A DNA stretch of 8,738 nucleotides, taken from an uncultured Megasphaera sp. (GTDB lineage: Bacteria > Bacillota > Negativicutes > Veillonellales > Megasphaeraceae). Where the stretch lies: assembly GCA_900548635.1 (NCBI GenBank), contig URLP01000072.1:1-8738 (forward strand), in the 5' to 3' direction. A program made the position numbers and the translations under genes. Below are positions 1-5,840 of the stretch, in pieces (position 1 is the first letter of the stretch; each line of letters begins with the position of its first letter). The notes under the pieces were generated by a model. That model did not search any database. It saw nothing but the letters and a program-made list of their open reading frames with translations, and had not been told where the DNA came from.

Positions 1-2
1 CG

Positions 3-440
3 CGGCAGTGCGTGGCCGCCAAGGAATTCCGCATCGCCTTTTCACCGGCGCAGCGAAAACTGCAGTCGCTCATTGAAAAGACGCTGGACCGCAGCGGTTT
101 TGTCCCGACGGAGGCAGCGTCTCTGCGCAGTCTGGGCAAAGAAGGACCTGCCGTCGTCGATGCCCTGAACGGCAAGAGCCTCGTCTTCCTGTCGCCGGAA
201 TTCGTCCTCTCGAAGCGGTATTTCACGCAGGCTGCCCGGCTTGCCTATGAGCTCCTGCAGGATGGACAGGCACTGCGGTTGGGACAATTCCGTGATGCCC
301 TGCATATCAACCGCAGCCAAGCCCTGCTCATCCTGGAATACATGGACCGCTGCGGCCTGACGCGCCGCGTCGGCGACGGCCGTCTGGCCGGCCCGAAGCT
401 TGGAAAATATCAGACGAAAGGAGGGACGCCCCATGAATGA
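3..440 (+). CDS. selB: SelB, selenocysteine-specific elongation factor, C-terminal part (cut by window start)
   Basis: The frame is open through the left edge, so only about the last 145 residues are visible; the GTG at 12 is an internal codon, not a start. SelB is the GTPase that carries Sec-tRNA(Sec) to the ribosome; its C-terminal winged-helix domains bind the SECIS hairpin of selenoprotein mRNAs. The visible part fits these last winged helices. The strongest signature is near the end, FRDALHINRSQALLILEYMD followed by TRRVGD, which matches the final SelB winged helix (a RD..xxSRK..xLLEYxDxxGxTRRxGDxR pattern). An earlier stretch, SPAQRKLQSLIEKTLDRSGF, fits the preceding helix. The stop overlaps the selA start by 8 bases (ATGAATGA), indicating translational coupling. 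The GTPase domain lies outside the window and cannot be judged. Confidence 0.9.
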   Translation, partial: RQCVAAKEFRIAFSPAQRKLQSLIEKTLDRSGFVPTEAASLRSLGKEGPAVVDALNGKSLVFLSPEFVLSKRYFTQAARLAYELLQDGQALRLGQFRDALHINRSQALLILEYMDRCGLTRRVGDGRLAGPKLGKYQTKGGTPHE

Positions 441-1830
441 AGTACAACAGAAGCTGCTGCGCCAGCTGCCCGACGTCGACCATCTGCTGCAGCGGCCGCG
501 CCTCTTGAAATGGCAGGAAAAGACATCGCGCAAAGCCGTTCGCGATGCCGTCCGCGCCGTTCTCGACAGGCGGCGCCAGGCCATCCTTGATGGTCAGGCA
601 ACAGCTCCCTTTTCAGCGGATGCTTTTGATCAAGCCGTCATCGCTTGTCTGCAGCATGAGAAAACGGGTCATCTGCGACGGGTCATCAACGCGACGGGGA
701 CGATCCTGCATACGAATCTGGGCCGTTCCGTCTTCAGTCCGGAATTGGCCCGTCATATCGCTGATGTGAGCTGCCATTACAGCAATCTCGAATATGACCT
801 GCCATCAGGTAAACGGGGGTTGCGCTACGACCATGTCCGCAGCCTGATTTGTGATCTGACGGGGGCAGAAGATGCCCTTGTCGTCAACAACAACGCCGCG
901 GCTGTCCTTTTGACCCTGGCCAGCCTGACTGCGGGCAGGGAAGTCGTCATTTCCCGGGGCGAACTTGTAGAAATCGGCGGCTCTTTCCGCATCCCTGAAG
1001 TCATTGAACAGAGCGGCAGTACGATCTGCGAAGTCGGGACGACGAATAAGACTCATCTGCGCGACTATGAAAAAGTGATTGGCGAGAAAACAGCGGCCTT
1101 GATGAAGGTCCACACCAGTAATTACCGCATCATCGGCTTTACGGAAACTGTCTCTCCGGCAGCTTTGGCAGAGTTGGCCCATACGTACGACCTGCCCTGC
1201 ATTCATGATCTTGGCAGTGGCCTCTTCGTTGATTTGGAACGCTTCGGCCTGCCTCATGAACCGACGGTCCGCGAAGCCCTGGAAGCCGGCTGCGATGTCG
1301 TGACCTTCAGCGGCGATAAACTCCTGGGTGGTCCCCAGGCGGGCATCATCGCCGGTAAAGCGGCGTATCTGCAGACCATGAAGCATCATCCTCTGCTGCG
1401 GGCCCTGCGCGTCGATAAGATGACCATGGCCTGTCTCGAAGGGACGCTGCAGGCCTACCGGAATGATACGGCCCGGCGTCACATCCCGACCCTGCGCTGC
1501 CTGGCCCAGACGAAAGAAGAAGGCCGGCAGCGGGCAGTGCAGCTGCTGCTGAAATTGGAAGCGGCGCAGCTGCCGGCAGACCTGGAACTCATCGAAGTTG
1601 ATGACTGCATCGGCGGCGGTGCCTGCCCGGACGTATCCCTGCCGGGCTGGGCCGTCACCGTCAAGGTCGAAGACAGGCCGCCGGAGAAACTGGCAGAACA
1701 GCTGCGCTTCACGGAAGTCCCAATCATCGCCCGCATCGTCCATGACCGCGTCGTCTTGTCCCAAAGGACCATCGGTGACGACGAATTCGACGACCTTGTA
1801 CGCATGCTGGGGCGTGTGCTGAATTCGTGA
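433..1830 (+). CDS. selA: SelA, L-seryl-tRNA(Sec) selenium transferase
   Basis: SelA is a PLP enzyme that converts Ser-tRNA(Sec) to Sec-tRNA(Sec) using selenophosphate; known homologues are large cytoplasmic homodecamers. The product is 465 residues, the usual family length. I chose the ATG at 433 because AGGAGGG (419-425) lies 7 bases upstream; the TTG at 400 lies inside selB and lacks such a site. The PLP lysine is visible in TFSGDKLLGGPQAG at about residue 296. Other SelA hallmarks are RRVINATGTILHTNLGRS, NNNAAAVLL, EIGGSFRIPE, EVGTTNKTHLRDYE, HDLGSGL and the C-terminal PIIARIVHDRVVLSQRTI. The N-terminal stretch (LLRQLPDVDHLLQ) fits the tRNA-binding N-domain. No selD or tRNA-Sec is in the window. 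The gene order selB then selA is the reverse of the E. coli operon. The stop codon falls inside the first unit of a heptamer repeat. Confidence 0.97.
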   Translation: MNEVQQKLLRQLPDVDHLLQRPRLLKWQEKTSRKAVRDAVRAVLDRRRQAILDGQATAPFSADAFDQAVIACLQHEKTGHLRRVINATGTILHTNLGRSVFSPELARHIADVSCHYSNLEYDLPSGKRGLRYDHVRSLICDLTGAEDALVVNNNAAAVLLTLASLTAGREVVISRGELVEIGGSFRIPEVIEQSGSTICEVGTTNKTHLRDYEKVIGEKTAALMKVHTSNYRIIGFTETVSPAALAELAHTYDLPCIHDLGSGLFVDLERFGLPHEPTVREALEAGCDVVTFSGDKLLGGPQAGIIAGKAAYLQTMKHHPLLRALRVDKMTMACLEGTLQAYRNDTARRHIPTLRCLAQTKEEGRQRAVQLLLKLEAAQLPADLELIEVDDCIGGGACPDVSLPGWAVTVKVEDRPPEKLAEQLRFTEVPIIARIVHDRVVLSQRTIGDDEFDDLVRMLGRVLNS

Positions 1831-1959
1831 TTCGTTTGGCGTGGTTCGTTTGCCGAAAATGCCCGTAAATACAAGGTGGGGATATCCGCAGGATTCGCGC
1901 GGGCGCCCCACGTGGGCGCTCCTACAACGATAAACGATGAACGACCCACGACAAACGAA
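1824..1959. repeat. Intergenic inverted-repeat element with heptamer arms
   Basis: The left arm 1831-1851 and the reverse complement of the right arm 1939-1959 match at 19 of 21 bases. Each arm is a run of 7-base units. On the left are TTCGTGA, TTCGTTT, GGCGTGG and TTCGTTT (1824-1851). On the right are ACAACGA, TAAACGA, TGAACGA, CCCACGA and CAAACGA (1924-1958). The core holds a perfect 6-bp stem with a 5-base loop, GCGCCC (1903-1908) and GGGCGC (1914-1919). No credible gene is present between the selA stop and the terminator. The right array runs straight into the A-tract of the terminator. This looks like a small non-coding repeat element, but dispersal in the genome cannot be seen from one copy. 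Confidence 0.7.
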
Positions 1960-1992
1960 AAAAGCCTGCTGCAAAATGCGGCAGGCTTTTTT
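1958..1992. terminator. Bidirectional Rho-independent terminator between selA and the LacI-family gene
   Basis: The stem GCCTGCTGC (1964-1972) pairs with GCGGCAGGC (1978-1986) around the loop AAAAT, with one G-T pair. It is flanked by A6 on the left and T6 on the right, so it has a U-tract in both directions. It would end selA on the plus strand and the LacI-type gene, whose stop is 5 bases away, on the minus strand. The stem is almost identical to that at 4661-4690. Confidence 0.93.
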
Positions 1993-1996
1993 AAAT

Positions 1997-3010
1997 TTAC
2001 TCCGGCGACGATTCGCCGAGGATTTCTTTTCCTTCGATAAACTGGACCGTAGGATTTTGTTTTTTCTTTTCAATGAGGTCGACCATGAGGTGCAGACAGT
2101 GCTGACCGATTTCGCCCATAGGGATATCGACGCGGGATAGCGAGGGAATAGCGTAATCGTTGAGCTGGGCCATGTTGATCCCAATGGTGAAGACTTCCAC
2201 ATCTTGGGGAATGGAGATTCCCAGTTCATGACAGGCATAGAGCATGCCGTGGGCCAGGACGTCGGATTCACAGAACATAGCCCGGGGCATCCGCTTTTCT
2301 TCATAGAGTTTCTTCGTAGCTGCTACGGCGCTCGATGAAGACGTATCGCAGAGGATGACATTTTCTTCCGGGACAGCATGGCCAGTTTTGGCGAAGGTGT
2401 CGAGGAAGCCCTGCATCCACGTGCGCATGATCGGGAACGACGTATCATGGGTCAGGACTCCGGCGTCGAAAATGCCTTTGTTGAGGAAATGCTTGGCGAC
2501 GTTGCAACCGATAGTATAGTTGTCCATAGTGACGCTGCTGTACTTGTCCGATTCCCGGTTAAAGAGGACGACTGGGCAAGGGATATGGATGGAATTGAGA
2601 TAGTCCATATCTTTATTCGACATATTTGCAATGATGATGCCGTTGAAAAATTCGTTTTGCATCGCTTCGAGCTGTTTTTGCAGCTGATCGACTTTATATG
2701 GGACGACGGTCAGATGGATCGCCTTATCTTGCTTCATGATTTCTTCCTGGATCCCAAGGGTGATACGGGCCAGGTAGTTGATACGGAAGTCCGTTGCCCA
2801 ATAGAAGGCAATGGCATAGCTGTCCTTTTTAGCCGACCGCAGTTTTTTTGCCGACTGGTTGGGGACGTAGTTCAGATCTTGTGCAATTTTGTATATACGC
2901 TGTTGTGTTTCCTGTGAGATTTTCCGTTCCCGGCCCTTACCGTTCAAGACGATGGAAACGGTGGCGATGGAAACGCCAGCAGCTTTGGCAATGTCTTTAA
3001 TTGTGGACAC
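1997..3010 (-). CDS. LacI-family transcriptional regulator
   Basis: The protein is a DNA-binding repressor of the LacI/GalR family, 337 residues, the usual length. The N-terminal helix-turn-helix is clear: TIKDIAKAAGVSIATVSIVL, then RERKISQETQQRIYKIAQDL and the linker NYVPNQSAKKLRS. The rest is the periplasmic-binding-protein-like sensor domain, with VVLFNRESD, the CDTSSSSAVAATKKL region, AMFCESDVLAHGML, and ending PSLSRVDIPMGEIGQ. I chose the GTG at 3008-3010 because GGAGG lies 8 bases upstream. The longer frame from 3064 would start inside the promoter. The ligand cannot be read from sequence, and no sugar or nucleoside uptake gene adjoins it; cobT is divergent, with its start about 160 bp away. 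Autoregulation is plausible because an AAACGTTT palindrome sits in its promoter. Confidence 0.93.
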   Translation of the reverse strand: MSTIKDIAKAAGVSIATVSIVLNGKGRERKISQETQQRIYKIAQDLNYVPNQSAKKLRSAKKDSYAIAFYWATDFRINYLARITLGIQEEIMKQDKAIHLTVVPYKVDQLQKQLEAMQNEFFNGIIIANMSNKDMDYLNSIHIPCPVVLFNRESDKYSSVTMDNYTIGCNVAKHFLNKGIFDAGVLTHDTSFPIMRTWMQGFLDTFAKTGHAVPEENVILCDTSSSSAVAATKKLYEEKRMPRAMFCESDVLAHGMLYACHELGISIPQDVEVFTIGINMAQLNDYAIPSLSRVDIPMGEIGQHCLHLMVDLIEKKKQNPTVQFIEGKEILGESSPE

Positions 3011-3035
3011 GATGGCCACCTCCACTCTTGCTTTT

Positions 3036-3064
3036 ATTTTGACATAAATTAAACGTTTTTTCAA
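3036..3064 (-). promoter_or_regulatory. Promoter of the LacI-family gene
   Basis: On the minus strand, TTGAAA (3064-3059) is followed after 17 bases by CAAAAT (3041-3036), which is preceded by TGT as in an extended -10. The GGAGG ribosome site and the GTG start follow shortly downstream, giving a leader of roughly 20 bases. Confidence 0.6.
3051..3058. promoter_or_regulatory. Candidate LacI-family operator AAACGTTT
   Basis: This perfect 8-bp palindrome with a central CG is the core typical of LacI-family operators. It lies in the spacer directly downstream of the -35 of the repressor's own promoter, where binding would block RNA polymerase. The symmetry does not extend to the next two flanking bases on each side, so the site is short. 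It is a motif match only. Confidence 0.4.
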
Positions 3065-3130
3065 GGAAATATGTGTTACAGGATGAACAAGTATTTATTT
3101 TTAGTGTCATTCGCGAATCCTTGGCAATCA

Positions 3131-3139
3131 TGGTACAAT
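3131..3139 (+). promoter_or_regulatory. Extended -10 promoter of cobT
   Basis: TGGTACAAT is an extended -10 (TGN plus TACAAT). The -35 is weak: TTCGCG at 3110-3115 with an 18-base spacer. That -35 lies within a 10-bp palindrome, ATTCGCGAAT (3109-3118), which could be an operator. Transcription would start near 3146, about 26 bases before the ATG, leaving no room for a cobalamin riboswitch. Confidence 0.55.
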
Positions 3140-3171
3140 AGAATCGATTCAGACGAGGAAAGAGGGAGGGT

Positions 3172-4233
3172 ATGACTGTGAGTTATGAAAATTACCGGCG
3201 CCAGGCCCTGCACCAGATCGACAATCTGGCTAAGCCGCCGGGCAGCCTGGGACTTTTGGAAAAGCAGGCCAAGCAAATTTTACTGGCCTGGGGGACTTTT
3301 CATCGGGAACTGCGGCCAAAACACATCATTTTTGCCGCCGACAATGGCGTTGTCCAAGCCGGTGTCGTCGCTCAGTTAGCGGATATAACCTATATGCAGA
3401 GCTGCCATATGGTCCAAGGAACGTCGGCTGTGACCTGTTTTTGCCGTAGCCAGGACATTCCTTATGAAGTCGTCGATGTCGGTATCGACAGTGCCGATGC
3501 CGTCGGCTTAGACCGCAAAATCGCCAGGGGAACGAAAAATTTCGCCGTTGAACCGGCTATGAGCCGGGAACAACTGGTACAAGCCATGGCGACGGGACGC
3601 GAACGGGTACAGGCAGCTGCCAAAGAGGGAATCAATCTCCTGTCGTTTGGCGAAATGGGCATTGGCAATACGACGACGTCAGCAGCTGTCCTCACCGCCT
3701 TGTCTCCGAAAAAGATGTCCTGGCTGACCGGTTTTGGTTCGGCTCGGGGTAATTATAAACTGCTCTTCCACAAGCGGCGCGTCATTGCCGCAGCCATCAA
3801 AGCCTATGAAAAAGAAATCCAGACGCCGGCCGATGCCCTGCGTTGTGTCGGCGGCTTTGATTTGGCGTCACTCTGCGGTGCTATGATGGCCTGTGTTGAT
3901 GAAAAAATACCTTTTTATATCGACGGCTTCATTACGGCGACGGCCCTGGCCTGTGCCATTGCCATGAAACCTGCTGTCCGCGATTATGCCTTGCCGTCCC
4001 ATATTTCCCGGGAGCCCGGCATGGCCCAGGCCCTGCGCCTGTGCGGCATCGATGAATACGAAGTCCCCATCCAGGCGGGCCTCTCATTGGGGGAAGGGAC
4101 AGGGGCCGTCTTAGGCGTCATTCTCATGAAGACCATGATGTATGCCGTCTGGCATATGGCTACCCTGAACGGCATCAATAACGAAGCTCAGGAACGCCAC
4201 GACAGCCGCAGAGGAGATGAAGAAAATGGATGA
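3172..4233 (+). CDS. cobT: CobT, nicotinate-nucleotide--dimethylbenzimidazole phosphoribosyltransferase
   Basis: CobT transfers phosphoribose from nicotinate mononucleotide to the lower-ligand base (dimethylbenzimidazole or another benzimidazole or purine), giving the alpha-ribotide used in nucleotide loop assembly of cobamides. The product is 353 residues, the usual size. Family signatures in order are LAKPPGSLGLLE (about 20-31), FAADNGVV, the glycine-rich GEMGIGNTTTSAAV, LRCVGGFDLASLCGAM, FYIDGFITATAL, and QAGLSLGEGTGAVLG. The glutamate of LGEGTGA (about residue 308) aligns with the catalytic base known from Salmonella CobT. The start is uncertain by two codons: the ATG at 3172 is only 1 base from GGAGGG, whereas the GTG at 3178 has 7 bases of spacing and may be the true start. 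No other cobalamin gene is in view. The stop overlaps the next gene by 8 bases. Confidence 0.95.
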   Translation: MTVSYENYRRQALHQIDNLAKPPGSLGLLEKQAKQILLAWGTFHRELRPKHIIFAADNGVVQAGVVAQLADITYMQSCHMVQGTSAVTCFCRSQDIPYEVVDVGIDSADAVGLDRKIARGTKNFAVEPAMSREQLVQAMATGRERVQAAAKEGINLLSFGEMGIGNTTTSAAVLTALSPKKMSWLTGFGSARGNYKLLFHKRRVIAAAIKAYEKEIQTPADALRCVGGFDLASLCGAMMACVDEKIPFYIDGFITATALACAIAMKPAVRDYALPSHISREPGMAQALRLCGIDEYEVPIQAGLSLGEGTGAVLGVILMKTMMYAVWHMATLNGINNEAQERHDSRRGDEENG

Positions 4234-4420
4234 AGCAACGCGGGAAAAAGCGCGGGCCATCTTCGCCCGCATGGGCCTAAGCGAAGAAGAGGCAGTCGAA
4301 CTCTTTTACAAACGGACCATTGCCTGCGGCAAAATGCCCTTTGCCACATCAGGACCAGAAAATAAAAAAGTCAAAAAGAAACGCATGAATGAACGCTTCG
4401 CCGAATGGGATGCATTTTGA
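4226..4420 (+). CDS. RelB/DinJ-like small protein (orphan antitoxin-like)
   Basis: This is a 64-residue protein. The segment ARAIFARMGLSEEEAVELFY followed by KRTIACGKMPF resembles the helix-turn-helix part and the hydrophobic LPF-type end of RelB/DinJ antitoxins, which bind DNA as dimers and wrap their C-terminal tail around a RelE/YafQ toxin. The N-terminal beta strand usual for that ribbon-helix-helix fold is missing: the protein begins almost directly at the helix. The tail (NKKVKKKRMNERFAEWDAF) is basic then acidic. I prefer the ATG at 4226, which is 9 bases from GAGGAG (4211-4216); the ATG at 4217 directly abuts that site. It overlaps cobT by 8 bases (ATGGATGA), so it is probably translated with it. 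No RelE-like frame follows; a repeat element begins at its stop. It may be a remnant or a repurposed regulator. Confidence 0.6.
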   Translation: MDEATREKARAIFARMGLSEEEAVELFYKRTIACGKMPFATSGPENKKVKKKRMNERFAEWDAF

Positions 4421-4583
4421 AGGCCGGCATAACTTCAATTCGTACGGCTGCCTTCGCTGGTCTTTGCTGTTCTGGCTGCGTCGAAAAGCCTCGACAGAGC
4501 CCCGCTATGCCTACGTTTTTCTCCTTGCCAGACCAGCAAATCCGGCGCGAATCCAGCCGTGTCATTGAAGCCATGCCGGCCTT
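4420..4583. repeat. 164-bp inverted-repeat, MITE-like element
   Basis: The ends 4420-4439 and 4564-4583 are inverted copies matching at 18 of 20 bases (AAGGCCGGCAT, two variable bases, CTTCAAT). The similarity continues inward in patches: ACGGCTG at 4444-4450 against 4554-4560, and a 14-base block at 4463-4476 against 4527-4540 (13 of 14). The middle contains a small hairpin, GTCGA (4480-4484) with TCGAC (4491-4495). The RNA could fold into one long imperfect hairpin. Short frames on both strands lack ribosome binding sites, so I regard the element as non-coding. The left end includes the last base of the preceding stop codon. No target-site duplication is obvious. Confidence 0.7.
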
Positions 4584-4622
4584 GGGGGCGGAGAAGTATA
4601 TCGTGTTATGATAAGCGGGGGT

Positions 4623-4657
4623 GCTAACGGCTAACCGCTAACTGCTAGCTGCTAACT
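4623..4657. repeat. Five tandem 7-base repeats, GCTAACN
   Basis: The units are GCTAACG, GCTAACC, GCTAACT, GCTAGCT and GCTAACT, head to tail without gaps. Three bases (GCG) separate them from the A-tract of the terminator that follows. The array sits between a plus-strand operon end and a minus-strand operon end, in the same position as the heptamers at 1924-1958. Confidence 0.85.
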
Positions 4658-4660
4658 GCG

Positions 4661-4690
4661 AAAAAAGCCTGCCGGACGGCAGGCTTTTTT
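4661..4690. terminator. Bidirectional Rho-independent terminator
   Basis: GCCTGCC (4667-4673) pairs with GGCAGGC (4678-4684) around a 4-base loop, with A6 before and T6 after. It serves the cobT operon on the plus strand and the membrane-protein operon on the minus strand. The minus-strand stop codon uses the last T of the T-tract. Confidence 0.94.
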
Positions 4691-5811
4691 CATTTCGTTA
4701 TCATATCTTCCGGGGCAAAGCCCGTTCTTTCGGCGTAGTCGCCTTCCAGTATCTGGATGGGGACGAAGCCTTGGTTGTCTTTGTCGCCAGTAATCTGGAT
4801 ACGTGTCGGTTTGGCAAAGACTAGGATTTTATCGGACCGGACGAGGGAACTGATGGTTTCCATGTCGCGGTCGTGGCTGGCTTTTAGGAAGATGGGAATC
4901 GTCGTTTCGTCGGGGATGACGTAGGTTCCGCGCATCATGAGGTAGCGGCCGCTGTTCGAGGGCAGGCGCGTCTTTTCCTGCTGTGCTTCTTTTTCTGCGT
5001 CACTCAGTTCTGGGATGCCGCTCGTCGAATAGCGGGAGAAGTTGACCTTGGTCTGTTCTGCTTCCCCGTAGCGGTGGACGTAGTAAATGGTGATGAACAG
5101 GCAAAAGATGACGAAAGGCAGGAATAGCATTTTGGTGTAATACGTCAGTTTGGCATATTTTGCCTCTTTTTGCTCCCGTGCCTCCCGTTCTTCCCGCGTC
5201 TCGACGACTTCTTCTGGCTGCCCTTGCAAGGCGCCAGCCAGGATAGCCGATAAAGGGATACCGTAGCTGGAAATGGGATAGAGGTTTTCCAGCCAGCTCA
5301 GGCCGCAGATGCAGGCCATGGCCCGGCTCAAAGCGTTGTCCATGTCGACGGGAATCTTCATGCGGTGCAGGATCGATGAGAGGGAATCATTGGCCAGGTT
5401 GGGCATGTACGTGGCGGCCAAGAATTTCAGGTCCCGTACATAGACGTCTTTCAGGGGCAGTTCCCGGCCCGACGCTTCATAGCTGGCCTTGATGGCCGGG
5501 AAGAGCCGTTCCGAACGGTACGCCGAAAGGACGGCGTCTTTCAGGAGCAGGGAAATATCTTCATCCCAGACGACGTCGAAGGGCTTGCTCTCACTGAGCA
5601 TGGCCTCCGTCAGGTTGTGAGCCTGAATCGGTCCTTCGCGGGGCTTGATGAAGTAGGAAATGCCGTGGACATTGCCGTCACTGATCCAGGCCAGTGCCAG
5701 GCGGCAGATACTGTTTAAGTTGTCGTTGGCCAAGTCGGCAGCCATGGCGATGGTCGAATTGACTTTTCGCCGGCGCAGTGATTCCAGCGCCTTTTGTGTA
5801 TTCGTATCCAT
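4690..5811 (-). CDS. Membrane-anchored degenerate DEDDh exonuclease-like protein with C-terminal SH3-like domain
   Basis: I do not know this 373-residue protein by name. By eye, residues 20-171 align with DnaQ/epsilon-type DEDDh exonucleases without gaps at the start: IAMAADLANDNLNSIC matches the family pattern VAIDFETANxxxxSIC, then YFIKP, LTEAM...PFDVVW (family: IT.E.v..ApxFdeVW) and NALSRAMAC (family: DALEDARAC). The five catalytic positions are all changed: D to A24, E to D26, D to about R102, H to D158, D to R163. Nuclease activity is therefore unlikely. A charged segment (204-218) precedes one membrane helix at about 227-245. The C-terminal part, about 295-373, ending GDYAERTGFAPEDMI, resembles a bacterial SH3 domain. 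The start at 5811 has GGAGG 9 bases upstream. It lies 29 bases after the NYN gene, so the two are probably one operon. The domain calls are manual and unverified. Confidence 0.7.
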   Translation of the reverse strand: MDTNTQKALESLRRRKVNSTIAMAADLANDNLNSICRLALAWISDGNVHGISYFIKPREGPIQAHNLTEAMLSESKPFDVVWDEDISLLLKDAVLSAYRSERLFPAIKASYEASGRELPLKDVYVRDLKFLAATYMPNLANDSLSSILHRMKIPVDMDNALSRAMACICGLSWLENLYPISSYGIPLSAILAGALQGQPEEVVETREEREAREQKEAKYAKLTYYTKMLFLPFVIFCLFITIYYVHRYGEAEQTKVNFSRYSTSGIPELSDAEKEAQQEKTRLPSNSGRYLMMRGTYVIPDETTIPIFLKASHDRDMETISSLVRSDKILVFAKPTRIQITGDKDNQGFVPIQILEGDYAERTGFAPEDMITK

Positions 5812-5840
5812 GGCAGGTATCCTCCGTGAATGGGAAAAGA

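Noticed and set aside
805..2304. A 499-residue open frame on the minus strand
   Set aside because: It lies antisense to selA and runs into the LacI-type gene in another frame. It has no family motifs or ribosome site, while selA is unmistakable.
3011..3064. A longer start of the LacI-family gene at 3064
   Set aside because: That ATG lies in the -35 of the predicted promoter; the GTG at 3010 has GGAGG at good spacing and gives the standard N-terminus of the family.
4371..4611. Small open frames on both strands within the 164-bp inverted repeat
   Set aside because: They have no ribosome binding sites and their sequence is explained by the inverted-repeat structure. Similar translated products probably reflect repeat copies, not genes.
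4623..4657. A CRISPR-like short repeat array
   Set aside because: The units are 7 bases and contiguous with no spacers, and no cas genes are present.
4421..4690. A RelE/YafQ-type toxin gene expected after the RelB-like gene
   Set aside because: No frame of suitable length or sequence exists there; the stretch holds the inverted-repeat element, heptamers and terminator.
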